From NCBI RefSeq assembly GCF_018687715.1, contig NC_056765.1, forward strand, positions 1,736,001-1,800,000: a stretch of DNA of 64,000 bases. The letters are read 5' to 3'. The stretch is from Carya illinoinensis. Its lineage: Eukaryota > Streptophyta > Magnoliopsida > Fagales > Juglandaceae. The translations under genes and the position numbers were made by a program. The first letter of the stretch is position 1, and each line of letters starts with the position of its first letter. This document shows, piece by piece, positions 22,975 to 33,513 of this stretch. Under the pieces are notes generated by a model. The model made no database searches. It was not told the DNA's origin and saw nothing but the letters and a program-made list of their open reading frames with translations.

Positions 22975-24349
22975 GCAGTAATGATTACGCCCAAAGAATA
23001 ATGCGGTAGTTGTAGCACAACTTTGGGATGTCAATTCCACAAGGAGACAAATTAAAAGAAAAGCAAGAGGAACAATGAAACTAAAGAAAAATATTAAACA
23101 AGTAATGGAGAACAAATATTAATTTTAAATGTAAATTTAAGTGAAGCAATGTGATTAACGGAAAAAGTATTCAAATTTGACGAGTAGTAGAGCGTCGGAA
23201 ATCCCTTGCACAAATCCGGTATTTTAATTATTCTTAATTCATTGGATAACTCAATTAGGAACTCAATTGACGAAATTTCCAATCGGAAGGTATAGATTTA
23301 TAAACCAAAATTAAATCAAATTTAACCCTTTAAAAAATCATTCACCACTTTTAAAATACGTAAATTATTACCCCTATTAACAAAATTCAAAGACGACAAT
23401 ATACTCAGGGAGCGATATTGCAGCAAAAAAACTAAATCAATATAGATAAATAATTGATCCAAATATAATCAAAGAACTAATCCATTCAATAGAAAAAACA
23501 TGACTGAATCCATAAATAGAATAAATTCTATGATTATTCGGAGAAGAAAACATCAACGATGAATTGAGAATGATAAAACAAAAGAGTTTTAACAATTGAA
23601 AATTAAATACATGAATTAAAAATAAATTAGAAATACTATCTAATGTGCAAGTTCATCCCTATTCCTACTTGAGAATTTAGTTACCCATAAATATACTGGA
23701 CAACAAAAATCTCCAGAGAAAACTGAAGCGAACGATGGCCATGGAAGTGATTTTCTCCTCTCTTCAGATCTACCTCTTGTGCCTCCTCCCCTCCATTTCG
23801 TGCTAATGATATACTTATATAGGGTAGGAAATAAACCCTAATGTCCTCTTAATTTCCGCATAAAAAATCGCCTAAATTTTAGGACTTATCTTGGCAGTCA
23901 CGTACGGCCTTCAGGAGTTCAAATTTGAAAATCCTTATTAGAGATAAAGTTATAGACCTTTAAGATAGATTTCCAATGCATCAAGAATCGCATCAATCTG
24001 ATATATGAGTAAAAAAATACAGTTAAAAGACTAAAGTATGTCCAGACTGTCTCCTAGCGAATTTCGGACTTGGACTTCTTATGGTTTCATTTTGTGATTT
24101 TTTTTTCTTTTTCTTTTCTTCCAAATTACTCTCAAACCCCATGAATGTCCTCCTTTGAATTTGACTGGGCTTGACTTGCTCTTTTATAAACTCTGAAATT
24201 AAACATTAAAAAAAAAACTGTTTAGGAATATCCCAACGTAAATAGAAATTCAATTAAAGAATACACATTAATTCTTATGATTTCTATTCACATTTTAGCA
24301 TTTTAGTCCAATAATAGGGTATTTAGAGTGTACTTTCGCACACTCATCA
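22975..24349. mobile_element. Unclassified insertion in the Transposase_24 gene
   Basis: AGGTAATAT occurs directly before (about 22961-22969) and directly after (about 24350-24358) this AT-rich block, a possible 9-bp target duplication. The block has no protein-like frame. It begins near ACTTCTGCAGTAATGATTAC and ends TTTCGCACACTCATC, with no obvious terminal inverted repeats. The 9-bp TSD would fit a Mutator-like element, but the missing TIRs argue against it. The short non-coding character also fits a degenerate retroelement piece. Confidence 0.45.
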
Positions 24350-24643
24350 GGTAATATCATATATACGGGTTTATTTCACAGCTTAAGTTGCTAGGGGGAC
24401 TACTCTGATAGTGACTACATTTGATACTCACTTTGTGTTATATTAAAATTGCATGTTTCAAGACGATAGTGTTCATAATCTGGTAGAGTGCACTTTCGCA
24501 CACTCATCAGGTAATATCATATATACGGGTTTATTTCACAGCTTAAGTTGCTAGGGGGACTACTCTGATAGTGACTACATTTGATACTCACTTTGTGTTA
24601 TATTAAAATTGCATGTTTCAAGACGATAGTGTTCATAATCTGG
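24324..24643. repeat. 160-bp recent tandem duplication
   Basis: Bases 24324-24483 and 24484-24643 are almost identical: GTGTACTTTCGC versus GTGCACTTTCGC is the only difference I see. The unit spans the right end of the insertion above and the adjacent gene sequence, so it arose after that insertion. Confidence 0.93.
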
Positions 24644-25114
24644 TAGACTTTTTAAAGAGACTCGATGGTCTAAAAAAAAAAAAGGATTGTGACCAATGTG
24701 ACCAAGGAACTCTTTTGAGCAACTATTATGGAGAGTTTTATTCAATGATATATAACATGCTCATGATGTTTAATACCTTCAAGATTACTTACAACAAAGC
24801 ATTATGCGAATTTTATGTATACTTTGCATAAAAGTTTTGACTTGTTTATTCTCATATGGAAGAGTAAAATGGTGGAAAAGCTAAATGACATGGCACCTGA
24901 AGAGCGAACAAAGGAAGCCGCAGCTGTGGTGTTTAGAGAGGTTATTGGGAAAAGGTTTGGATATGAAAGGGGTCTAGACAAGAAAGTTATGCCTGAAACA
25001 TTAGTGGGTCCAAGTGTGTGTGAAAATGAAGGTGCACTTTTACAAGATGCGCAGTATTACAAGGCCCAGTTTGAGGCATTGAAGGCTAATGTTCAGGAAG
25101 TTTTGCTAAAGTAA

Positions 25115-25810
25115 GCAGAATTCGATAAGTTTATAATATATTCAATGTCACAGCAACAATACCGAGGGGTGTCTTCAAGGGAGACTTCGGGAGCTGTCTA
25201 AATTTGTTGGGTGACATTTTTTTGTGGGCTTTTTTAGTGTCCTACTTGGCTATCACGGGTGGGAAATGCTTTTGTTGTCATAGGGAAGGAAGGAATTTGT
25301 AAAATTTTGTGGCTGCCTTTCTGATGGCATACATGGTTGGGTGGATGAGATAGAGATAATATTAGCATTGCTAGATACTTGTCATCTATGATTTCGTTGG
25401 TCTGGGTGCAAGTTATTCACACTTGGAGCAAATTAATAGTGATCATGATTTTCCTACTTCATTCATGGTCCACCTACTGCGTCAACTGTAATTTTTATGG
25501 CCATGGCACTCTAAAATAGGTATATATCCATCAAGACCTCTTTTCTATAAATAAAGATGATTAATGTTAGGGGATTTGATATATAGGGGGTGAACATGTG
25601 ATCTTAATGTACTTGTCAGATTGTAAAGAAATGAAATTAATTTAGCTACATGTCATTATCAACTACCCATGCTGGAAAGTATTATTTATTATAACATAAA
25701 TTTGCATAATCACTTGTGCATGTCAACAGTAGGACCTCATATTTTTAGGTGCACACCTATATATGTCAATTACATGTGTGATGGTGTGCTGATAGGCATT
25801 TGAGGTTTCA

Positions 25811-25849
<39 letters not shown>

Positions 25850-26719
25850 ACGATTTGGGAAATGAGCAGAAGGTGAAATTATATGTAACATTAGCAAGGG
25901 ACCTAATCATGTGCATTATATAGGATAAGTATTAAACATGCAACTTGAATCATATATCTGAAGGTTGTCTTTCATTCCCATATAATATTAGTTGTTTTAT
26001 TTAATTGTAAGAATGGTTATGGATGCAAGAAAATGTAGCACCAAAGCTTAATGAAAGTTGATGGATGATTGCAAAGAAGGGCATGGAAGTACCAAAATTG
26101 TTAAATGGGGAACTTCTCACCATGCTTCATTAATAGAAATAAGTACAAATCTGATTAGTAGGTATAATGCATGTATTGGCTCTATCCCATTCATGTTTGC
26201 CAGAAAAATTTATATGTTCATGTAAATATTCATGTAAATATTTTAGGCAAACAAACATTTTAATTAGAAAGTTCCTGCTGGTACTCACGTAACATTTGCT
26301 TCCACCTGCCATGTATAGACTGCTTTGCAGTACTACTTCACTCTCGTGTATATGACACTTCTCAATGGCATTATGTCATATATATATATATATGGTTCAA
26401 CTCTAAATGATGCTTTCTGATTGTTTTCGGTTCATATGGAATATATACACAACATGGTTAGTAATCTGTTAAATGATCTCATATTATTTTCAGTGTAATT
26501 ATCAATGTATTCACTAGTTATTATATGGGTTGATGTATATATTGGTTCGTAATTTATGTGTTACTCAGCCAATAACTAAACTATTGAAGTTGGGTTGAAG
26601 TTAGGTACGTAATAATTGTAATAATATTATTTGTTCTATGTGATAAAGTGAAATTATAATTGCAATATGGAAGACTAATTATAAGTTTGGAATTGTCAAT
26701 ATATACTAATATATATCCC
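25115..26719. other. CACTA 3' spacer, no gene recognised
   Basis: This AT-rich non-coding sequence includes a TA microsatellite at about 25817-25846 and another short TA run near 26380. No family-like frame was found. Confidence 0.45.
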
Positions 26720-27402
26720 ATTTATTCATATTTGCGACGGACAAACTTAATTAACAAATTACACTCTTCTCCGACCAACTAAAGGTAAATATAGCGCCGG
26801 GATGGATTGCAAATTAGACCCATTTTCAATAAATTGCGATATAAAAAAACCAATTCACACGTGAAATAAATTCACGACAAAACCATTTGCGACGCTATCA
26901 ATTGTGACGCAAAAATTTGTTGCACTAAGTTTATAGCAAACAATTTTGTAGTGCGTCTATGGCTATTGCGGCACAATGGGAACGACGGGAAATTCTATTA
27001 CAAAATAATATTTGCAGCACTATCCTAAGCAACGCAAACAAACTGAGTCTTTTCCAGCAATTTTCCCATTTTTTGCAACACTTGGAACCGGCGTTAATGG
27101 CATTTTGCAACTAAACGCGCTTTGCGATAATTAAAGCTAATATTTACATCATGTTTTGCTTATTAACGATGTTCGTCCATCGCTATAGTTAAGTTTTTTC
27201 AGTAGCATAATCGCATCATTTGCAGCACACAAATTTATATTTAGTTGCGATATAAAACGCTGTGAATATATGATCTTTAGCGACCATTTCATGTTTCACG
27301 GCAAAAAACTTTTTAAGACGGATTAGTACCGAACATCTAGCTGCGAAAGACTTAGGACAATAATATATCTTTTACAACGCTATTTAATATATTTCATCAC
27401 CT
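26720..27402. repeat. CACTA right subterminal region
   Basis: Many short words such as TTGCGACG, TTGCGATA, GCGACGCAAA, GCAACGCAAA and TTGCAGCAC occur in both orientations just inside the right TIR, echoing the left end. Function as transposase-binding sites is inferred from characterised CACTA elements. Confidence 0.65.
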
Positions 27403-27426
27403 CAAATAGTGGGTTCTCTTGTAGTG
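27403..27426 (-). repeat. CACTA right terminal inverted repeat
   Basis: CAAATAGTGGGTTCTCTTGT then AGTG is the inverted partner of 499-522, with one mismatch. Confidence 0.93.
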
Positions 27427-27640
27427 TAGGCATTTGCATTGACAAAAAATCCGATCTTTCATGATAGAAGCAACCATATTGATACAAGATTTCATTTTCT
27501 TCAAGAATGCATTGTCAAGAATGAAGTACAAGTCAAATTTGTGATGACCCATCATCAAGTCGCAAATATTTTTACGAAGCCTCTCAAGGATGATACTTTT
27601 AACAAGTTACGGATGTTGCTTGGAGTTACTAAGAATTAAG
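27427..27640 (+). pseudogene. Ty1-copia RNase H C-terminus, 3' half of the split element
   Basis: After the TAG target duplication the frame continues the copia RNase H. Landmarks are LTKNPIFHDRSNHID, TRFHFLQECI, VKFVMTHHQVANIFTKPL and a stop at 27637-27639. The first codons join exactly to FVDNKS at 480-498 when the CACTA element is removed. Confidence 0.93.
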
Positions 27641-27652
27641 TTTAAAGGCGGG

Positions 27653-28001
27653 TGTTGAATAATAAACTTAATTTAGTAAATGTTAGATGAAGAGTTGTGT
27701 CTTTTGGTAGATTCATGAACTAGAATGAAGGTTCATCTTGAAAGAAGTAATTCATGTATATAGCGATTCATGTATTTGGAATATTCATGTATTTGAGATA
27801 TTCATATACTTGGGTGTTCATGTGCTAGTGAAGTTCATGTATTAGAGTAAATGTTAAGTGAATCTACAAGCTTATAAATACCTATGTATGCATTGGCACA
27901 AAATAAGCCACTTGATAAATAATATTTCAGTTAGAGAAATTTCATAAATAGTCTATCTTCTCTTCCCTCTAGAATAGAATACTAGTTTTTCTCCTTCAAC
28001 A
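27653..28001 (+). repeat. Ty1-copia LTR (349 bp)
   Basis: It starts TGTTGAATAATAAACTT just after an AAAGGCGGG polypurine tract (27644-27652) and ends CTCCTTCAACA. The position directly after RNase H makes it the 3' LTR. No second copy lies in the window. Confidence 0.82.
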
Positions 28002-28004
28002 AAC

Positions 28005-28017
28005 TGGTATCAGAGTT
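28005..28017 (+). other. Primer-binding-site-like motif after the copia LTR
   Basis: TGGTATCAGAGTT matches the initiator-Met tRNA primer site used by copia elements and lies 3 bp behind the LTR end. A PBS should follow the 5' LTR, not the 3' LTR. This LTR may therefore also have been the 5' LTR of a second, tandem copy. Confidence 0.75.
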
Positions 28018-28179
28018 TAGGCTTGCTTTGAGCACTCTAACTTCTTCAAAGTAACAGCATCGAAGGCACAACCCAGCCAGTTAAGGCCAGGAACGCATTG
28101 CCAGTAGAAGGGACGAGCAGATTGGTGCACACCAAGAGCGGACCGCTCTACCCAACCCAAGATCCAACTACAAGCTGTT
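28018..28179. other. Unidentified stretch between PBS and RPL26 retrocopy
   Basis: This is GC-richer sequence of about 160 bp, possibly copia leader or the 3' flank of the retrocopy. No product is recognised. Confidence 0.35.
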
Positions 28180-28195
28180 TTTTTTTTTTTTTTAC
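28180..28195 (-). other. Poly(A) tail of the RPL26 retrocopy
   Basis: A run of about 16 T on the plus strand, equal to poly(A) on the coding strand, ends the 3' untranslated part of the L26 copy. Confidence 0.85.
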
Positions 28196-28349
28196 TCATA
28201 AATTTCGCATTCATCGCTTAAACACCAAAACATCCAGATCTTCGAGAGACCCAAATATTTAGATCCAACAAATATAACATTCAAAAACATACTAAAGGCA
28301 ATAACAGAAGCTTGACAATCCCAGAAAAATATTTCCTTGATATATTGAA

Positions 28350-28790
28350 TTAATCAATGATCTGCATGATATCCTCAACAATGAACTTGGAGCCCTTGTC
28401 CTTGTCCGCAGTAGAGCGACCCTTGGCCTTGCAGTCAAGAAGGGACTTACAATCCTTGTCGAGGTGGAGTTTGGTGATTACCACCTTAGATGAATTGATG
28501 CCGATGTTGACAGTTGACCTGCTCACCTTCTCGTGGGTGATCCGTTTGATGTGTATGACCCACTTCAGTTGATACACCTGGACCACCTTGCCCTTGCGAT
28601 CGTTGTACGTCTCGCGCACCACCTGGACTTCATCATCCTTGCGCACCAACATCAACCGCACATTGTACTTTTTCCTCAGGTTGTTCAAGAGTAGCGCGCT
28701 CATCAGCACGCGCCTCACGCTCGACGGCACCATGAAGTGTGCCTTCCTGCTTTTGCGGCGAGAGCTCGAGACTCTTGGGTTGTACTTCAT
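28350..28790 (-). pseudogene. RPL26: Ribosomal protein L26 (uL24) processed retrocopy, open but diverged
   Basis: The frame is 146 codons long, the normal family length, and uninterrupted. It opens [19 protein letters not shown], followed by [56 protein letters not shown] and ADKDKGSKF. The parent protein sits in the 60S subunit near the exit tunnel. A 3' UTR of about 150 bp ends in poly(A), and the coding region has no intron, so it is a retrocopy. Conserved arginines are replaced by Cys, His, Gln or Lys, as expected when methylated CpG codons decay. The ORF could be expressed, but constraint looks lost. In-frame upstream codons (28791-28883) are probably 5' UTR. Confidence 0.88.
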
Positions 28791-29340
28791 CTTAGCGCTC
28801 TTGCTCTTGAAGGAAACGGCTGGGCAGAATGGGTCACATTGACTCATCAACATCAACGTGATTTCTAACAATATTTTATTCAACTTTCAACAAAATATTT
28901 CATCTGAAATGTGTAACCAAACGATGCATTGATCCTATAATTTAAGTAAAAAATTAGTTGCACTTTATCTCATTCATGACCCATATATCACCTTTTTTTC
29001 AATATCCCTGTTAATAGTCAAATTTAACAAGAAGAGAATAAAATATTGCATGCATCTTGTGTAATTATAAGAAAAACGATACTTGAAAACTTTTCTAGTC
29101 ATTTGATAATATACCACGCAATGATCCCAAGAGAACAATACTAATGAACCAAATATGACACAATAATTAGAATGAAGTTTCATGACACGGTATTATTTCC
29201 AGCGTAAACATTCATCGTCACCGGAAAAAGTTAGTATTCTTGTAGTAAAATGAGGTACTATTCATGCACAACTGATGATCCTAAACTACTGCATGCATGT
29301 ATGTCCAAAGAAGGTAATCAACTGTTGATAATTTCATTAC

Positions 29341-29400
29341 CTTAAAGCTCCCAAGAGGCTTCCATGGCCAGTCAGTGAGGATACCAGGTTTGGAAGCCAT
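29341..29400 (-). pseudogene. Orphan CER1 exon 1
   Basis: Twenty codons give MASKPGILTDWPWKPLGSFK, the same peptide as exon 1 of the complete gene (43657-43716), and are followed by a GTAATG donor. No further exon lies downstream; the sequence runs into the L26 retrocopy and the copia element. It is therefore a promoter-plus-first-exon fragment. Transcription from it is possible, because the TATA-like region (near 29437) and upstream promoter words are kept. Confidence 0.88.
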
Positions 29401-29731
29401 ACCGTTTTTGCACGCAAATATGGATTTGGAGGGTGCTAATATATAGAGCTGTACATTTATTGATTTGACGATCCGTTGAGTTGGGAGACTCGGCCAAGCA
29501 TGAATGCGGTGGTGCATCCCCCAACGCCTATCTCCAAAATGTCATGATGCTATTGGCTACTTCTTCTCCACGTCATAACGGACTTCTAACCAATTAGCTA
29601 ATCATTGCTTCAACTTGACTCCATTCCTTTCCTCCGCTGTCCACACGTATTACATGTCTATTTCACGACGTTTATCATTAAAGATTGCAAAGTCATTGTT
29701 GCATCGGTCTTAAAGAGTACTTGTCGATGCA

Positions 29732-29733
<2 letters not shown>

Positions 29734-29795
<62 letters not shown>
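29734..29795 (+). repeat. (CT)n then (AT)n microsatellite
   Basis: About 22 CT units and 8 AT units. It is the counterpart of the larger tract at 44135-44244 upstream of CER1. Confidence 0.95.
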
Positions 29796-29804
29796 GATAT
29801 ATAT

Positions 29805-29955
29805 AGATACAAGAGCAACGCCCAAGAGATCTATATATGAATATATTTTTTTTTTTCTAATCAAGCACGCGGAGTATTAATAAAAGATAAAATGAGTACA
29901 TAAATAGTGTTTTAATGTAGATCATTTTCACTATTAATATACAAAATACTTGTAA
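29805..29955. repeat. Short inverted segment relative to the paralogous copy
   Basis: The words CGCCCAAGAGATCTATATA, CTAATCAAGCACG and ATTAATATACAAAATAC are the reverse complement of 44285-44450 (GTATTTTGTATATTGATAG, CGTGCTTGATTAG, TATAGATCTCCTAGGCG). The flanking duplicate sequence is in direct orientation. AT microsatellites border the segment. Confidence 0.8.
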
Positions 29956-30039
29956 GGTAGAATATCTAGAGGTATGCATGAACTAAGGTATATATGTTGC
30001 ATGCTCTACGTATATAGGATCATTTTTCCTGTTCAATAA

Positions 30040-31390
30040 TGTCATGTTTGTTTAACCTAAGGTTTTAAGTTTTGTGTAATTATATATCTACACATGAATT
30101 TTGATGATAACAAATAAATTCAAAGAATAAAAAAATCTCAAGTTCAAGTTGTCTACACAATGGAGTCAAGCACATCAAGGAAACAAGCATGAGCAAGAAA
30201 GGAACAAGTTCACATTAAAGTTATAGAGTAATGTTGTAAATCTCTTTAAAATTCGAAATTAGGATTAATACTCAAAATTAATATTTTATCATAAAGCATT
30301 AAAATACATTTTCTACATGTGCATGAATATTTTGAAAATTAAATTTGAAAATTTTGAAAGATGATTGATTGTCATCTTTCACATGTGCATACCTTGATTA
30401 AAGGGTTGAACTTTGAAAATATTAAAGATGATTGATTGTAATCTTTCACATGTACATGTTTTATTTGAATATTTTCAAAAGTGATTGATGTTTTTCTTGA
30501 TTTATGTAAAATGTAGATGATTTTGTTTGAAAATTTTGAAAAGTAAAGTGTGATCCTTTTGTCATATGCAAAAAGTAAAAGATTGGGTTTGAAATATTTG
30601 AAAAGTAAAGTGTGCTCTTTTTGTCATATGAAAAAAGTAAAAGATTAGATTTGAAGTTTTTGAAAAATAAATGATGTTGTCTTTGACAATTGAAAAAGAA
30701 AAGCCTTTTATTTGAATTTTTTGAAAAAGTGAATGATGTTGTCTTTGACATGTGAATATTTTTAAATTTGAATATGAAGTCTTATATGCCTATAAATAGA
30801 TCATTTTAGAGTTTCACATTTACAACATTTAGAGCATACAACATTCATTCAAAACTTTTATTCTCTCTTCTCTAAGCATTGAGCCTTAATCCTTATTCAT
30901 TTTGAGAGATATAGTTTGCGCTATATTGTTCTTATTTCAATCATTGAGGAGTGCTTTCTGATAACCTACCCACTATCAGCTTTTATATCAGAAAAAGGGT
31001 GTGTATAACCCTTGTACGTGTAGAAAGTATTCTACACGGGGAATAGTTGAATCACCACGTGTAAGGTGATTGCAAGTGTAGAGGGTGTTCTACACAGATC
31101 CTTTATAGCGGTGTTGTTCAAAGGTGTAATAGGTTTCTATCTCCACCTGAAAGAGGTTGAATAGTGAATTTGGGAATCCTCAAGGGGTAGCTTGAGGCGA
31201 GGACGTAGGCAGTGGAGCCGAACCTCGTTAACATACTGAGTTTACTTCTCTCTTACCCTTACTCTTTATATTTATTGCTATTTCATATTTTGTTTATATT
31301 TTATATTGTATATTTGATTTATAATTGTTATTTTTTTTAATACAACTCAATTCACCCCCCTCTTGTGTTAGTCATTTGAGCAACAATATT
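30040..31390 (+). mobile_element. Probable SIRE-like Ty1-copia solo LTR
   Basis: The block lies where copy A has extra DNA relative to copy B. It holds phrases typical of long SIRE-type LTRs: ATTTTGATGATAACAAAT near the start, AATCCTCAAGGGGTAGCTTG and GTGGAGCCGAACCTCGTTA in the middle, and AATTCACCCCCCTCTTG near the end. Exact ends and TSD could not be fixed. A CAATA copy on each side is only suggestive. No internal coding domain is present, hence solo LTR. Confidence 0.55.
30280..30780. repeat. Imperfect repeats of a TTTGAAAATTTTGAAAAGT type
   Basis: About ten degenerate copies of a roughly 55-60-bp unit (TTGAA, then AAAAGTAAA, then TGATG, then TCTTTGACATGTG) lie inside the LTR. They explain the open frame on the minus strand. 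Confidence 0.75.
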
Positions 31391-31429
31391 CTACATTTTT
31401 TTTTTTTATCAAAACCATATTGATATGTT

Positions 31430-33240
31430 GGTTATAAGGTCTATGATGAGATCATGCAAAGATAAGTTTATAAACTGACGTATCTTGATATCATATGTTG
31501 ACCTATAATGTTACAATACTTGGAATATAATATTCATAATATTCTAATAAATATGTAATATTCTAACACATTGTAATATTCTAACATAATATATTCTTTA
31601 CATGGTATTACGTACCATACATAGTAGAATATTAAAAATATTTTCTAAATATTCTAACATAATATTCTAACAATATGTTAGATCCGACATACCATCTATA
31701 ATAAAATCATAAAAAAATTCTATTCATTATCCTCACACCACACACTAATACATGATTTGTCATTCTAATTAAAGAATAATGATATGGTTACTATCCAATT
31801 ACTACCCATCTACTACTATTTATGTATTTGATTTTTTTTAATTTTTTATTTTACTTAATGATTAAGGAAGTGAGTATTAGTAAAATTATATATATATATA
31901 TTTTAATTTTTTTCTTAGTGATTAAGGATGTTAAAAAAACACTTAAAAGAAAATGATAAAAAAAATTAAAAAAAAAAATTGAAATGAACTTAGGTAGTAG
32001 ATGGATAGTAATAAAATAGGGTCACTATCTCTAATTAAATATACATATTTACATATCAATACGTGTGTTTAATTAAAATGGTAATATATAACAAATTATA
32101 TATTGATGTATAGTATAGAGGATACGTGAAACCAAGTATAGTTACTAAAACCCACCTTAGGGAGATCGATCGACCAGAACAATCATAAAAAATAAAAATA
32201 AATAAAAGTGTTTCTGATGTTCTAATTCTAATACATTTATGGCGAACGAAACTATCCTATTTGGAGGCCATTCATGATGATCAGCTTCGTGTCCATTCTA
32301 CTGCCACACAAATGGCAACCATAAAATTTCATATCATCTTATATAAAAAATGTATCATAGGACGAGAAGCACTAGGTATATTAAACTATATAATAATAAT
32401 ATTTCATCTAATCTTATAAAATATATTATGGAATATTGAAAAGCGCTACATATATTAAACTATATGATAATTGATATGATTTTATATGATTTATTATATT
32501 TATTTTATAATAAAAATAATTTTCTAATTTAATATATTATATTAAATCATGTCATTTTAATAAAATATTTCTCTTGTGAAATTAATTGATGCCGACTAAT
32601 CCATGATGAGTAGGTGCCAACGAGAGAGATCAAATTCTAAAGAGTGATGGTAGGCTACCACCTAGCAATAATCCCTGGGCATGCCGCCTAAGACAATTAA
32701 TTTGACTTTTTTATTTTATTTTTTTTGTTCTTTTTTTTTCATATTTTTAACAAATTTAAATATTTTTAAAAAAAATATATATATATCAATACACTAAAAG
32801 TCACTTCCTTAATCATTAAGTTAAAAAAAATTTAAAAATTAAATATATAAACAATCAAAATGAGGAGGACATATTAACATTTTCTAATTCTAAATTGAAT
32901 AAGGCATCTACTTTTTCTTTTAATTTTGACTACATATGTACATGTATGCAATTGGTCAGTTGGTCAAATCTTGAATTTATTTTTCAATGGTTATCAATTT
33001 GAATTCCGTTAGAGTTATTAGAAGTTTACATTGATGTTAGCTTTAAGATTATGTAAGATTAGTCGAGACGTACACAAACTAATCCAGACACCCACTAGAT
33101 ATTAATAAAAATAAATAATTAAACATCTTAATTGGTGGCTGCATGCGTTGAAATTTAGCATCCAAGTGCATGTCAGATTACGAGTTGAAAAGACAGCCGT
33201 GCTGCACGGGATGGCTCCCGACAAGAGCAAATAGGTAATT
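31430..33240 (+). repeat. Non-coding repeat unit, copy 1 (direct)
   Basis: It matches 44450-45730 and parts of 46430-48190, 58691-59000 and 61200-61600. Landmarks are CTATGATGAGATCA, TTATGGCGAACG, GATGATCAGCTTCGTGTCCA, AATTGATGCCGACTAATCC, AAATTCTAAAGAGTGATG, CTGCATGCGTTGAAATT and CCGTGCTGCACGGGATGGC. No gene lies in it. Confidence 0.82.
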
Positions 33241-33336
33241 TTATTTTATTTTTTTTCATTTTTATAGATTTTTAATTTTTATTTAAATTACAACATCACT
33301 TAAAAAAAATTTAATCATTAAAATATATATATATAA

Positions 33337-33513
33337 GAAAAATGATAAATACACATCATATTTTACAATATTTTACACAATAATGTTTAAAAGGGGGTAT
33401 TTTTGTAAACTACCTTAAAAATTTAATAGCAATTTACAAAAATATCCTTATTTTACTACATGTATTGTGTAAATTATTGTGAAATATGTTGTGTATATAT
33501 CATTTCTCTTCAA
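33337..33513. mobile_element. MITE with about 33-bp terminal inverted repeats
   Basis: The left arm AATGATAAATACACATCATA with TTTTACAAT pairs with the right arm ATTGTGAAA with TATGTTGTGTATATATCATT. The element is about 175 bp and non-coding. Confidence 0.72.

Larger units (their letters stand above)
21795..25114 (+). pseudogene. CACTA second gene, Transposase_24 (Ptta/En/Spm, TNPA-like), decayed
   Basis: Separated exon-like blocks match the second protein of plant CACTA elements. IRRRVRGRGGSF is near 21805. KFDMLRKIGPIPLLIKDGD, HASIFSGRVT and NYDPMGYAHWNDVPN lie at 22170-22345. FHYDLHKIYIGYG and DAEVWKKLCMRWGSKDL follow near 22550-22690. NKANRDKQLTNHTARRKFFV is near 22880-22945. Finally EKLNDMAPEERTKEAAAVVF, REVIGKRFGYERGL and a coiled-coil-like tail lie at 24868-25110. 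Stops and frame changes occur throughout. The gene is interrupted by an insertion between about 22975 and 24350. TNPA-type proteins bind subterminal repeats in En/Spm. Assignment is by motif recall. Confidence 0.75.
499..27426 (+). mobile_element. CACTA (En/Spm) DNA transposon with nested insertions
   Basis: The left end reads CACTATAAGAGAACCCACTA and continues TTTG. The reverse complement of the right end is the same except for one base (C for T at position 6). The element is flanked by TCG (496-498) and TAG (27427-27429), a 3-bp target duplication with one mismatch, as expected for CACTA elements. Removing the element plus one TSD joins the copia RNase H frame across the site. Inside are a TNP2-type gene and a Transposase_24-type gene, both on the plus strand as in autonomous CACTA elements, but both carry stop codons. 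Without its three internal insertions the element would be about 12.4 kb. Confidence 0.93.
28842..29830. repeat. Partial duplicate of the CER1 5' region (copy A)
   Basis: From about 28870 the sequence follows 43105-44250: the end of a MITE (GTGTAACCAAACGA), intron-1-like sequence, exon 1, promoter and CT microsatellite. Both copies share the same orientation. Divergence is roughly 10 percent by eye with several indels. The left breakpoint lies inside the MITE that sits in intron 1 of the full gene. Confidence 0.88.

Noticed and set aside
30461..30751. 96-codon minus-strand frame with FNSNPL-like repeats
   Set aside because: It is the translation of degenerate repeats inside the SIRE-like LTR.
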